A DNA stretch of 14,706 bases from the NCBI GenBank assembly GCA_964487155.1, contig CAZAQB010000083.1, forward strand, positions 1-14,706, written 5' to 3'. Each line of letters starts with the position of its first letter. Positions within the stretch are counted from its first letter, which is position 1. The notes below the pieces were generated by a model, which did no database searches, was not told the DNA's origin, and saw nothing but the letters and a program-made list of their open reading frames with translations. A program made the position numbers and the translations under genes. Origin of the DNA: CAZAQB01 sp964487155 (GTDB lineage: Bacteria; Pseudomonadota; Gammaproteobacteria; Nitrococcales; Nitrococcaceae). Below are positions 1-8,318 of this stretch, one piece after another.

Positions 1-123
1 CCGGTGGTCGAGCAGTGCTTCCTCTGGCAGCCGGCAGTGGCCGCCAATGGGGGCAGGGAGGCCCTGCAGCGTGACTTTTTCTGGGAGCAGAGCGGCACCA
101 CCGACCCGCAGCGAGCCCGGTAA
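1..123 (+). CDS. C-terminal fragment of an unidentified protein (cut by window edge)
   Basis: Frame 1 is open from the first base to a TAA at 121-123, giving about 40 residues that end in TTDPQRAR. Nearly every codon ends in G or C, the same bias as the definite genes here, which suggests real coding sequence rather than chance. The gene enters from the left and converges on dgt, leaving a 65-bp gap between the two stops. The fragment has several aromatic residues (FLW, FFW) but no motif I recognise, so no function is assigned. It could still be a chance open frame, because it is short. Confidence 0.55.
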   Translation, partial: PVVEQCFLWQPAVAANGGREALQRDFFWEQSGTTDPQRAR

Positions 124-188
124 CGGATGTCGGCTGAGGTGGCACCGGGGAAAGCGGCGGCATGGCTGCCGAACACCTGATGAGAAGA

Positions 189-1358
189 TCACGTTAGCGT
201 GTGGGGATGGAACAGCCGATCGTGCTCGGCCAGGGCGAAGCGGTCGGTCATGCCGGCCACGTAGTCCGCCACGGCCCGGGCCCGGCCCCGCAGGCCGCTG
301 CGCGCTTCCCGCTCGCGGGCCGCCTGGCGCTGCTGCTCGGGCAGCAGCCGGGGGTCGCTCATCAACGCCTGGTAGAGCTCGCGCACCACCCGCTGGGCCT
401 TGGTGGCCATGCGATGCACGCGGTAATGGCGGTAGAGCTCGTGGAGCAGGAAATGCTTCAGCGCCCGGTGGCGTTCGGCCAGATCGTCGCTGAAGGCGGC
501 CAGGGGTTCGTTCCGGGTGCGCACCGCCGCCACATCGGCGGGGGCGGCGTCGAGGACGCGCCGGCGGGTGGTTTCCACCAGGTCAACCACCTGCAACCCG
601 ATCATGCGCCGCACCAGCTGGTAGACCGTGCGCCGGGTGTCCAGCTGGGGCTGCTCGGCCCGCACTCGGGCCAGCAGCTCGCCCACCAGCGGCACCTCGG
701 CCAGCTGCTCCAGGGTGATCAGCCCGGCGCGCAGGCCGTCGTCCACGTCGTGGCTGTTGTAGGCGATCTCGTCGGCCAGGTTGGTGAGTTGGGCTTCCAG
801 GGACGGTTGTCCGCCGTGGGTGAAGCGCCACGCCACGTCGCCGAGGCGCTCCGCCAGCCGCCGGGGGCAGCGCTTGAGCAGCCCCTCCCGGGTGTCGAAG
901 GTGAGGTTCAGGCCGGGGAAATCCGGGTAGCGCTGCTCCAGCACGTCCACCGTGCGCAGCGACTGGACATTGTGCTCGAAGCCGCCGTGCTCGGCCAGGC
1001 AGGCATTGAGGGCATCCTGGCCGGCGTGGCCGAACGGGGTGTGGCCCAGGTCGTGGCCGAGGGCCACGGCCTCCGTCAGGTCTTCATTGAGTCCCAGGGC
1101 GCGGGCCGCGGTGCGGGCGATCTGGGAGACCTCCAGCGAGTGGGTCAGCCGGGTGCGGAACAGATCCCCCTCGTGGTTGACGAACACCTGGGTCTTGTAC
1201 TCCAGGCGCCGGAAGGCGCTGCTGTGGAGGATCCGGTCGCGGTCGCGCTGGAACTCGCTGCGGTAGTCCGGCGGCGGCTCGGGCCAGCGCCGTCCGCGGC
1301 TGCCGGCCTCGGTGACCGCCCAGGGCGCGAGCCCCGGCGCCCGCCAGGGGATGGGCAT
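189..1358 (-). CDS. dgt: dGTPase-like HD-domain deoxynucleoside triphosphate triphosphohydrolase
   Basis: This 389-residue protein belongs to the HD-superfamily dNTP triphosphohydrolases, which cleave dNTPs to a deoxynucleoside and tripolyphosphate and so affect the cytoplasmic dNTP pool. The visible signature is R-T-R-L-T-H-S (His73), then GHDLGHTPFGHAG with the His102-Asp103 pair and His106 and His111, then GFEHN (His129) and LADEIAY (Asp196). His73, His102, Asp103 and Asp196 are the expected metal ligands. The length fits the shorter 'dGTPase-like' group rather than E. coli Dgt (about 505 residues), so the preferred substrate cannot be assumed to be dGTP. The ATG lies 1 bp past the aroB stop (TGACATG), implying translational coupling as the last gene of the pil-aro operon. 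No clear intrinsic terminator follows it. Confidence 0.93.
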   Translation of the reverse strand: MPIPWRAPGLAPWAVTEAGSRGRRWPEPPPDYRSEFQRDRDRILHSSAFRRLEYKTQVFVNHEGDLFRTRLTHSLEVSQIARTAARALGLNEDLTEAVALGHDLGHTPFGHAGQDALNACLAEHGGFEHNVQSLRTVDVLEQRYPDFPGLNLTFDTREGLLKRCPRRLAERLGDVAWRFTHGGQPSLEAQLTNLADEIAYNSHDVDDGLRAGLITLEQLAEVPLVGELLARVRAEQPQLDTRRTVYQLVRRMIGLQVVDLVETTRRRVLDAAPADVAAVRTRNEPLAAFSDDLAERHRALKHFLLHELYRHYRVHRMATKAQRVVRELYQALMSDPRLLPEQQRQAAREREARSGLRGRARAVADYVAGMTDRFALAEHDRLFHPHTLT

Positions 1359-1359
1359 G

Positions 1360-2460
1360 TCAGGCCGGGTCCGGGACCGGCCGGGCGCAGAACTCGGCCA
1401 GGGTGGCGTCCAGGGCCGCGGGGTCGGCGGCGTCGGTGACCAGCGCCTGGCCGATGCCGCGCAGCAGCACCAGGTGCAGCCGGCCGCCGCGGTTTTTCTT
1501 GTCCAGGCTCATGAGCTCGCGGAAGCGCTCCGGGGTTATGGCCGGGGGCGCCGCCGGCAGCCCGGCGGCGGCCAGCAGGGCCAGGGTGCGATCCACCTCG
1601 GCGCCGGTCAGCCAGCCCAGCCGGCGGGAGAGATCCGCCGCCATGGCCAGGCCCGCGGCGACCGCCTCGCCATGCAGCCAGCGGCCATAGCCGGTGGCGG
1701 TCTCGATGGCGTGGCCGAAGGTATGACCCAGGTTGAGCAGGGCGCGCACGCCGCTCTCGCGCTCGTCCGCCTCCACCACCCGCGCCTTGTCGCTGCAGGA
1801 GCGCTCCACGGCGTGAGTGACCGCCGCGGTGTCCCGGGCCAGCAGGGCGTCCATGTGGGCCTCCAGCCAGGCGAAGAACTCCGGGTCGCCGATCAGCCCG
1901 TACTTGATCACCTCGGCGAGGCCCGCCCGGTACTCCCGCTCGGGCAGGGTGTCCAGGGTGTCGAGGTCCGCCAGCACCGCCCGGGGCTGGTGGAAGGCGC
2001 CGATCATGTTCTTGCCCCGGGGGTGGTTCACCGCAGTCTTGCCCCCGACGGAGGAGTCCACCATGGCCAGCAGGGTGGTGGGTACCTGCACCAGGCTCAC
2101 CCCCCGCTGGTAGGTGGCGGCCACGAACCCCGCCAGGTCCCCCACCACGCCGCCGCCCAGGGCCACCACGGTGCAGCCCCGGTCGAAACCGGCGCCCAGC
2201 AGGGCGTCGAAGACCCGGCCGGCAGTCTCCAATGACTTGTGGCGCTCGCCGTCGGGGATGACCACCGGCAGGGTATCGCGCCCGCCCAGGCCGGCCTGCA
2301 GCCGCTCCAGGAACAGCGGGGCAACGGTCTCGTTGCTGACCACCGCCACCTGGCGCCCGTTGAGTGCGCCGGCCAGCAGCTCCGGACAGGCCAGCAGGCC
2401 GCGGCCGATGTGAATGGGGTAGCTGCGCTCCCCCAGCCGGATGGGCACGCTGACGCTCAC
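1360..2460 (-). CDS. aroB: 3-dehydroquinate synthase
   Basis: AroB (366 residues) converts DAHP to 3-dehydroquinate in the second step of the shikimate pathway, using NAD and a divalent metal in the cytoplasm. Visible family motifs are DGERHKSLET (70-79), the nucleotide-binding GGGVVGDLAGF (102-112), VPTTLLAMVDSSVGGKTAVNH (126-146, with Lys141), GKNMIGAFHQP and HTFGHAIE. The three likely metal ligands are present: Glu183, His246 and His263. Its length is typical. The start is GTG, sharing four bases with the aroK stop (GTGA overlap), so the two are probably translationally coupled, as aroK-aroB is in many gammaproteobacteria. Its own stop is 1 bp from the dgt start. Confidence 0.97.
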   Translation of the reverse strand: MSVSVPIRLGERSYPIHIGRGLLACPELLAGALNGRQVAVVSNETVAPLFLERLQAGLGGRDTLPVVIPDGERHKSLETAGRVFDALLGAGFDRGCTVVALGGGVVGDLAGFVAATYQRGVSLVQVPTTLLAMVDSSVGGKTAVNHPRGKNMIGAFHQPRAVLADLDTLDTLPEREYRAGLAEVIKYGLIGDPEFFAWLEAHMDALLARDTAAVTHAVERSCSDKARVVEADERESGVRALLNLGHTFGHAIETATGYGRWLHGEAVAAGLAMAADLSRRLGWLTGAEVDRTLALLAAAGLPAAPPAITPERFRELMSLDKKNRGGRLHLVLLRGIGQALVTDAADPAALDATLAEFCARPVPDPA

Positions 2461-2996
2461 GAGCCTGACTCCCTGTGATCAGCGCTCTCCAGCGCCGCCA
2501 GCACTTCCGCCAGCACCCGCCGCGGGCCGTTGCCGTCGCTGTCGACGATGAAGTGGGCCAGGGCCTCGTAGAGCGGGCCGCGTTCCTGCATCAGGCTCTC
2601 CAGGCGGTCCCTTCGGTCGTCGGTGTTCAGCAGGGGGCGGCTGCGGTCGTGGCGGGTGCGTTCGAACTGGCGCTCCACGGGCGTACGCAGATAAACCACC
2701 ATGCCCCGTTCCCGCAGACGGGCCCGGGTGTCCGGATCCAGCACAGCGCCGCCGCCGGTGGCCAGCACCGTGGCCGGACGCCGGCTCAGTTCGTCGATGA
2801 CGGCGGCCTCGCGGCTGCGGAAGCCCGCTTCGCCCTCGACGTCGAAGATGCGGGGGATGTCGACCCCGGTGCGGCGCTCGATTTCCTGGTCGCTGTCCAG
2901 GAACTCCATGCCCAGCGCATCCGCCAGGCGCCGGCCCAGAGTGCTCTTGCCGGCCCCCATGGGGCCCACCAGGAAGACGCGTTCGGGGCAGGGCAT
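2457..2996 (-). CDS. aroK: Shikimate kinase
   Basis: This 179-residue kinase phosphorylates shikimate with ATP in the shikimate pathway. The P-loop GPMGAGKST lies at 11-19. The shikimate-binding region LDSD has Asp34 and Asp36, with Arg60 after it. A GGG turn (81-83) and the lid segment RSRPLL with Arg120 are also present. I chose the ATG at 2994-2996 because the protein then begins MPCPERVFLVGPMGAGKS, the usual distance to the P-loop. The frame stays open upstream to 3137, but that extension is Pro/Arg-rich and unlike the family. The ribosome-binding site is weak, so a nearby GTG or TTG start a few codons upstream is possible. Its last four bases overlap aroB. Confidence 0.95.
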   Translation of the reverse strand: MPCPERVFLVGPMGAGKSTLGRRLADALGMEFLDSDQEIERRTGVDIPRIFDVEGEAGFRSREAAVIDELSRRPATVLATGGGAVLDPDTRARLRERGMVVYLRTPVERQFERTRHDRSRPLLNTDDRRDRLESLMQERGPLYEALAHFIVDSDGNGPRRVLAEVLAALESADHRESGS

Positions 2997-3030
2997 GGAG
3001 CGGATCCGCAACTCGACCACCAGGACCGGC

Positions 3031-3039
3031 AGTCTACCA
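3031..3039 (-). promoter_or_regulatory. Possible extended -10 promoter for aroK-aroB-dgt
   Basis: On the minus strand the 176-nt gap between pilQ and aroK contains TGGTAGACT: a TG dinucleotide, one base, then TAGACT, which matches 4 of 6 bases of TATAAT. Transcription would start about 28 nt before the aroK ATG. No convincing -35 hexamer is seen, and the match could be chance. It resembles the TGGTATACT before mrcA. If real, it would allow the shikimate genes to be expressed without the pil genes. Confidence 0.3.
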
Positions 3040-3172
3040 ATCTTGCGGGGCCCGGGCAGGAGGCCGAGACGCTCGCATGCCGGCGCGCGGGGGGAGGCGC
3101 GGCCCGGGTGCACGTCGCCGGCGTCGGCGCCGTACACCCGGAGTTGGGGCGCAGCGCGCCGCCGCGATCAGG

Positions 3173-5314
3173 TTACTGGGCGGAGACCCGCTCGTCGAGG
3201 ATCTTCGGGGTGACGAAGATCAGCAATTCGCTGTTCTCGTCCACGCGGACCGTGTTGCGGAACAGCCAGCCCACCAGCGGCAACTCGCCGAAGAAGGGAA
3301 TCCGTTCCACGTCCTTGCGCTTGGTGCGCTCAAACACGCCGCCCAGCACCACCGTCTCGCCGTTGTCCACCAGTACCTGGGTGTTGACGCTGCGGGTGTC
3401 GATGGCGGGACCCGACGGGGTGTCCTCGCCGCGGCTGTCCTGGGATACCTCCAGGTCCAGCAGCACCCGGTCGTCGGGTGTGATCAGGGGGGTGACAGTG
3501 AGGCCCAGCACCGCCTCCTTGAAGGAGATGCTGGTGGCGCCGCTCGAACTGGCCTCCTGGAAGGGGATCTCCACACCCTGCTTGATGAAGGCCTCCTTCT
3601 GGTTGGCGGTGACCACCCGTGGGCTGGAGATGATGTCGCCGCGGTTCTCCTGCTCCATGGCGGAGAGCTCCAGCTGCAGCAGGTAGCTACCGATCTTGCC
3701 CACCGCCAGACCCACGGAGCCTGCGGCCCCCACCGCGGGCAGATCCACCAGCAGGCCCTCGTTGCCGCTGCCGGCGGGCACCTCGAAGCCGGTGTTGCCG
3801 CCGAAATCGGTATTGCCGGGCCGGGTGCCGCCTACCAGCACGCCCTCGTCGCCGATCTCGCCGTTGTGGCTGTAGCCAAAGCGCACGCCGAGTTCGTTGG
3901 TGAAGTCGTCGTTGGCCACCACGATGCGGGACTCGATCAGCACCTGGCGCACCGGGATGTCGAGCCGGGTCACCAGCCGCCGAATCTCGCTCAGGTTAAT
4001 GTCGGTGTCCTGCACGATCAGGGTGTTGGTGCGCTGATCGATGGACAGGGAGCCACGCTCGGAGAGCAGCCCGCCGGCTTCGCCGCCGGTGCCCCGGACC
4101 AGGGCCGCCATATCCTCCGCCTTGGCGTAGTTCACCTGCACGAAGTCGGTGCGCAACGGGGCCAGCTCCTGGACCTGCTGGCGGGTCTGCAGCTCCAGGC
4201 GCTCGCGGGCGGCGATCTCCTCCGCGGGGGCGATGAGCATGACGTTGCCGTTCTGGCGCTTGTCCAGCCCGCGGGTGCGCAGGATGATGTCGAGCGCCTG
4301 GTCCCAGGGCACGTTCTGCAGCCGCAGGGTGATATTGCCCGAGACGCTGTCGCTGACCACCACGTTGATGCCGGTGAAGTCGGCGATCAGCTGCAGGACC
4401 GAGCGGACCTCGATGTCCTGGAAGTTGAGCGACAGCCGCTCGCCCGTGTACCGGAACTCCTCGCGCTGGCGGCGATCCTGCTCCTGCTCGGTGATGGGCT
4501 TCACTTCGATGGTGAACACGTTGTCGGCCTGGTAGGCGATCTGGTCGTAGACGCCCTCCGGGTCGATGTCCAGGCGCACGGCGCCGGAGCGCTGGCGCAC
4601 GTCGATGGTCTGCACCGGGGTCGCGAAGTCGGTGACGTCCAGCCGGCGGCGCAGGCGCTCGGGGATCTGGGTCTCCAGGAAATCGGCGATGATGCGCCCG
4701 CCTTCCTCGCGCACGTCCACCGAGGTCTGCCGGTCCGATAGGGTGACGATGATCTTGGCGGCGCCGTCCGGGCTGCGGCGGAAGTCCAGGTCGGTGACCT
4801 GGCGCTGGCCCGAGGCGGCGCGGGTCTCGGCCCGCCCGGTGCTGTCGCCGCTGGGCTGCGCCTCGGCCACCACCGCCGCCGAGCTGCCAGCCTGGGCGAC
4901 CGGCTCCAGGGTGACCAGCACCTGATTGCCGGCAATGCGGGTGTCGAACGGCACCATCCGCGCCAGTTTCACCACCGCCCGGGTGCGGCCGCCCGCCTCC
5001 GCGGTGGCCACGGACTCCACCACCCCGACGCCGATGCCGATGGTGCGCTCCGAGAGGCCATTGCTCACGTCGGTGAAGTCCAGGGCGATGCGCGCCGGGT
5101 TCTCGGTGGCGAACATGCTGGGCTCGCCCGCCGGGGGCTGCTCCAGCGTGAAAGTGAGCTGCACCCGGTTGCCGGGCAGCGCAGCGTAGTCGATGTCCGT
5201 CAGGGTGTTGGTCTGGGCCCAGGCGGAGCCCATGGCGGCGAGACCCGCGAGGAGCAGGCCGAATCCCCTGGTCAGGCGTCGACCGGTGGTCGTCCAGATG
5301 CCGTTGAATCCCAT
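3173..5314 (-). CDS. pilQ: Type IV pilus secretin PilQ
   Basis: PilQ (713 residues from the chosen start) forms the outer-membrane channel for the type IV pilus. The order is: a basic N-terminus and hydrophobic signal peptide ending near AWA-Q (about 1-33); two AMIN-like beta domains (about 36-138 and 172-272) that in this family bind peptidoglycan; an STN-type domain (about 297-365); an N1/NolW-like domain (about 390-455) with SIDQRTNTLIVQDT; and the secretin core (about 545-708) with the hallmark IPFFGELPLVGWLF. The ATG at 5312-5314 has an AGGA 5 nt upstream and starts directly before the signal peptide. The frame remains open 62 codons further to an ATG overlapping the pilP stop. That stretch has poor codon bias and would bury the signal peptide, so I reject it. 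It is the last pil gene before aroK. Confidence 0.97.
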   Translation of the reverse strand: MGFNGIWTTTGRRLTRGFGLLLAGLAAMGSAWAQTNTLTDIDYAALPGNRVQLTFTLEQPPAGEPSMFATENPARIALDFTDVSNGLSERTIGIGVGVVESVATAEAGGRTRAVVKLARMVPFDTRIAGNQVLVTLEPVAQAGSSAAVVAEAQPSGDSTGRAETRAASGQRQVTDLDFRRSPDGAAKIIVTLSDRQTSVDVREEGGRIIADFLETQIPERLRRRLDVTDFATPVQTIDVRQRSGAVRLDIDPEGVYDQIAYQADNVFTIEVKPITEQEQDRRQREEFRYTGERLSLNFQDIEVRSVLQLIADFTGINVVVSDSVSGNITLRLQNVPWDQALDIILRTRGLDKRQNGNVMLIAPAEEIAARERLELQTRQQVQELAPLRTDFVQVNYAKAEDMAALVRGTGGEAGGLLSERGSLSIDQRTNTLIVQDTDINLSEIRRLVTRLDIPVRQVLIESRIVVANDDFTNELGVRFGYSHNGEIGDEGVLVGGTRPGNTDFGGNTGFEVPAGSGNEGLLVDLPAVGAAGSVGLAVGKIGSYLLQLELSAMEQENRGDIISSPRVVTANQKEAFIKQGVEIPFQEASSSGATSISFKEAVLGLTVTPLITPDDRVLLDLEVSQDSRGEDTPSGPAIDTRSVNTQVLVDNGETVVLGGVFERTKRKDVERIPFFGELPLVGWLFRNTVRVDENSELLIFVTPKILDERVSAQ

Positions 5315-5492
5315 TGCAGTCCTGCCCCCATGCAAGGTGTCGGTCTCCGTCACGCCCCGTCCCGGTCCTGTGATTTGGCGCCTGCCAGATCCATCCGGGC
5401 CCTGATCGGGCCGGGTTTGCGGCCTGGCCGGCTTGTGTGTGCTTACGGTGCCGCCGCGGCGGCGCTCGGATCCCGATGCCACCGGCACCCGG

Positions 5493-6044
5493 TCAGTCAT
5501 TCAGTGCAATCAGCGCTTCACGTTCCAGCCAGCCGCCCTGGCCGGTGGGCACCAGTTCACGGACCTCGATTCCCCGGGGTCCGATCTCGGTGATCCGGCC
5601 GTGGTTCTGGCCCAGGTAGTTGCCTTCCTGCACCCGGTGGACAGTGCCGCCGGGGGCCCGGATCAGTGCCCAGGTCTCGCCGCTCTGCTCCAGGGTGCCC
5701 ACGTAGTTGAGGGAATCCAGCTGGAAGTCCTCCAGGGCCTCCCGCGGGCGAGTGGGGTCGGGCCGCGGGCCGGTATTCTGGGCGGCCGCCGGCACTTCCG
5801 CCGGGGCGCCGAAGGCGAGCGGCGCAAACGGATCGCGCATCGGCCGTTCTGGGAATGTATAGGTGGCGTAGGGCTCGATTTCAGGCAACGGCTCGATGCG
5901 CCCGCCGGGCCGCTGCTTGACTTCCGCCACGTAGCTGCGCAGATCACTCATGTCTTCCGTGCAACCGGCCAGGGGAGTCAGCGTGGCGGCCAGCGCCAGC
6001 GCCGCCGCCCCGCGGCCGAGCCGCCCGCTCGCGCGCCGGCTCAT
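5493..6044 (-). CDS. pilP: Type IV pilus inner-membrane lipoprotein PilP
   Basis: PilP is the small lipoprotein that links the PilN/PilO inner-membrane complex to the N-terminal domains of the secretin PilQ. The 183-residue sequence has a basic start, a hydrophobic stretch and a lipobox LAGC with the predicted lipidated Cys28. A flexible Pro-rich region follows, containing MRDPFAP, the usual PilP motif. The C-terminal beta domain (about 105-183) includes LDSLNYVGTL, GGTVHRVQEGNYLG and a final REALIALND. Its ATG overlaps the pilO stop by four bases (ATGA). Unusually for this tightly packed operon, 178 nt separate it from the favoured pilQ start. Confidence 0.96.
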   Translation of the reverse strand: MSRRASGRLGRGAAALALAATLTPLAGCTEDMSDLRSYVAEVKQRPGGRIEPLPEIEPYATYTFPERPMRDPFAPLAFGAPAEVPAAAQNTGPRPDPTRPREALEDFQLDSLNYVGTLEQSGETWALIRAPGGTVHRVQEGNYLGQNHGRITEIGPRGIEVRELVPTGQGGWLEREALIALND

Positions 6045-6640
6045 TGCGCATCCTCCTCGTCCAGGTACCAGTAGGTCCGGGCGGTTACGTTCATGAGCAT
6101 CTCATCGCCGCCCTGCTGCTGGCTCGCGGGGCTCACCCGGACGTTGTCCAGGGTGACGATCCGGGGCAGGTTGGCCACGCCGCTGACGAAGCGCGCGAAC
6201 TCGCGGTACTGCCCGCGCACGCGGATGGTGACCGGCAGCTCGGCATAGAATTCGCGGCGCACCACGCTCTCGGGCTTGAACAGATCGAATTCCAGTCCGC
6301 TCGCGAGACCGGTCTGGGAGATGTCCACCAGCAGGCGGGAGACCTCCGCGCGGCTCGGCAGCTGGCGCAGCATGGCGCCGAAGGACTCGCGCATCTCCTC
6401 CAGCTGGCGCTCGTAGGCCTCCAGGTTGGCGGCCCGGCGCTGCTTCTGCTCGAACTGCTGGCGCAGTTCGGACTCCTCGCCCTGCACCCGCGCCAGGGCG
6501 TCCGCCTGGTGGCGCCAGTCGAACCACCAGCCGGCTGCCACCACCAGGGCCAGGATCAGCACCACCGCGACGGCCTTGGCAGGCGCCGGCCAGCCGCCCG
6601 GGTTGTTGAGATCCAGTTCGTTCAGGTCGGCCAGGTTCAT
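6041..6640 (-). CDS. pilO: Type IV pilus alignment protein PilO
   Basis: PilO (199 residues) is a bitopic inner-membrane protein that pairs with PilN and spans part of the periplasm. A short cytoplasmic N-terminus (NELDLNNPGGWP) precedes one transmembrane helix (about 22-40). A charged coiled coil follows (about 45-90), then a ferredoxin-like periplasmic domain with LPSRAEVSRLLVDISQTG and the late FARFVSGVANLPRIVTLDN motif. Length and order are normal for the family. It overlaps both pilN and pilP by four bases, so stoichiometric coupled translation is likely. Confidence 0.96.
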   Translation of the reverse strand: MNLADLNELDLNNPGGWPAPAKAVAVVLILALVVAAGWWFDWRHQADALARVQGEESELRQQFEQKQRRAANLEAYERQLEEMRESFGAMLRQLPSRAEVSRLLVDISQTGLASGLEFDLFKPESVVRREFYAELPVTIRVRGQYREFARFVSGVANLPRIVTLDNVRVSPASQQQGGDEMLMNVTARTYWYLDEEDAQ

Positions 6641-7215
6641 GACGACGTCCCCTGCCCGGCCATGCCGGCCTGGCCGCTGGGCTGGCGTACGGTGAGGGTG
6701 AAGTTGCTGACCCGCATGCCCTGGCGCTCGGAGATCTCGATCACCGACAGGTCCGGGTCCGTGAGCCAGTCGGAGCTGTCCAGGTTCTCCATGAAGTTGG
6801 ATACCCGGGCGTTGGACTCGGCGACGCCGGTGAGCGTGAAGCTCTCGCCCTTCTCCTCGATGCCGGTGAGGTAGACGCCCTCGGGCAGGGTGGTCACGAA
6901 CTGCTCGAACAGATGCACGATGCGTGGGCGGTCCTGCTGGAGATCCTGGATGACCCGCATCCGGGCCAGCAGCTTGTTCTTGGTAGACTCCAGGTCACGG
7001 ATCTTGACGATGCGCTGGTCCAGCTGCTGGATCTCGGACTGCAGCATCTGGTTGCGCGCCCGCTGGAAATCGATGCGGCCGTCCAGGTGGCTGTGGCCGA
7101 CGAACCAGACTACCGCGCCCAGCACGGCGGCACCCGCGAACAGGCCGTAGACCCGGCGTTCCCGCTGTTTGCGGCGCTCCTCGCGCCAGGGCAGCAGGTT
7201 GATCCTTGTGCTCAT
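6637..7215 (-). CDS. pilN: Type IV pilus alignment protein PilN
   Basis: PilN (192 residues) is the bitopic partner of PilO. Its short cytoplasmic tail carries the INLLPWR motif (5-11), which in this family docks into the cytoplasmic actin-like protein PilM. A basic stretch, a single transmembrane helix (about 23-40), a coiled coil (about 45-95) and a periplasmic ferredoxin-like fold with LPEGVYLTGIEEKG follow. The gene starts 1 bp after the pilM stop and overlaps pilO by four bases. Confidence 0.97.
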   Translation of the reverse strand: MSTRINLLPWREERRKQRERRVYGLFAGAAVLGAVVWFVGHSHLDGRIDFQRARNQMLQSEIQQLDQRIVKIRDLESTKNKLLARMRVIQDLQQDRPRIVHLFEQFVTTLPEGVYLTGIEEKGESFTLTGVAESNARVSNFMENLDSSDWLTDPDLSVIEISERQGMRVSNFTLTVRQPSGQAGMAGQGTSS

Positions 7216-7216
7216 G

Positions 7217-8275
7217 TCAGTCGAAGCTCCTGGTGGCCAGCCCGGTCGCGATCAGCAGCGAGGGGGCGTCTTCGGCCAGGGCCTGGGGGTGGACCCTGGA
7301 GGCCACGGACATGTTGGCGAAGGGGTTGGCCACCGTGACCGGCACGCCGACCTGTTCGCGGACGGTGTCCACGGCGCCGGGGATGACCGCGCAGCCGCCG
7401 GCCAGCAGCACGTGGTCCACGGAGTTGTGCTGGCTGGCGCCGTAGAAGAACTGCAGGGAGCGCATCACCTGCTGGGCGAGCATGTCCAGGAACGGCACCA
7501 GCACCTCCTGCTCGTAGCTCTCCGGCAGGTCTCCGGCGCGCTTGCGGCGGCCGGCCTCCTCATAGCTGTAGTCGTAGCGGCGCATGACCTCGTCGGTGAG
7601 CTGGCGGCCGCCGAACACCTGCTCCCGGGTGTAGAGGATGCGGCCCTGCTCGATCACCGTGAGGGTGGTCATGGTGGCGCCCACATCCACCACGCCGATG
7701 GTCTGCTCCTCGCCGCCCTGCAGGTCCGGCGCCATCAGGCCGAAGGCGTTCTCCACCGCGTAGCTCTCCACGTCCACCACGCGGGCGGTGACGCCGGCGG
7801 ACTGCAGCGCGTCCACCCGGACCTCGACGTTCTCGCTGCGCGAGGCCACCAGCAGCACGTCGGTCTCGTCGGCCCGGCCCCGCGACGGCCCCAGCACCTG
7901 GAAGTCGAGGTTGACCTCCTCCAGGGGGTAGGGGATGTACTGGTTCGCCTGCAGGGTGACCTGGGCCTCCATCTCGTCCTCGCTGAGCCCGGACTGCACC
8001 GCGATCACCTTGCTGATGGCCGAGGAACTCGGCACCGCCACCGCCGCTTCCCGGAGCTTGGTGTGGGAGCGGCGCAATGCCCCGCGGATGCACTCCGAGA
8101 CCGCCTCCAGGTTGGCGATGTTCTTCTCCACCACCGCGTTCTGCGGCAGCGGCTCCGCCGCATAGCTCTCGACGCGGTAGCGCCCGCTTCCCTGGCGCAG
8201 CTCGATGAGCTTCACCGCGGTGGAACTGATATCGATGCCGAGTACCGGATCGGCCTTCCTGCTGAACAGCGCCAC
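7217..8275 (-). CDS. pilM: Type IV pilus assembly ATPase-like protein PilM
   Basis: PilM (352 residues) is the cytoplasmic actin/FtsA-like member of the pilus alignment complex. It binds nucleotide and the PilN tail. Visible ATP-binding elements of the actin fold are phosphate-1 GIDISSTAVK (13-22), phosphate-2 VVDVGATMTT (195-204) and an adenosine-type LLAGGCA (290-296). The start is a GTG at 8273-8275 preceded by AAGGA about 9 nt upstream, giving MALFSRK, a usual PilM N-terminus. It is the first gene of the leftward operon and is divergent from mrcA, an arrangement widely conserved in gammaproteobacteria (E. coli keeps a pilM homologue, hofM, beside mrcA). Confidence 0.97.
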   Translation of the reverse strand: MALFSRKADPVLGIDISSTAVKLIELRQGSGRYRVESYAAEPLPQNAVVEKNIANLEAVSECIRGALRRSHTKLREAAVAVPSSSAISKVIAVQSGLSEDEMEAQVTLQANQYIPYPLEEVNLDFQVLGPSRGRADETDVLLVASRSENVEVRVDALQSAGVTARVVDVESYAVENAFGLMAPDLQGGEEQTIGVVDVGATMTTLTVIEQGRILYTREQVFGGRQLTDEVMRRYDYSYEEAGRRKRAGDLPESYEQEVLVPFLDMLAQQVMRSLQFFYGASQHNSVDHVLLAGGCAVIPGAVDTVREQVGVPVTVANPFANMSVASRVHPQALAEDAPSLLIATGLATRSFD

Positions 8276-8318
8276 TGCCGATTTTCCTTACTGTCGGGTC
8301 TGTTAGCGCCGACTAGTC

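Noticed and set aside
201..1439. Long + strand open frame (412 codons) opposite dgt, and similar long frames opposite the pil genes, mrcA and gltA
   Set aside because: They are antisense shadows caused by high GC content. Their translations are His/Gln/Gly-rich without motifs, while the opposite strand encodes clear conserved enzymes.
3000..3137. 46-codon N-terminal extension of aroK to an upstream ATG
   Set aside because: The extension is Pro/Arg/Gly-rich, precedes the standard shikimate kinase N-terminus, and would include the promoter-like sequence at 3031-3039.
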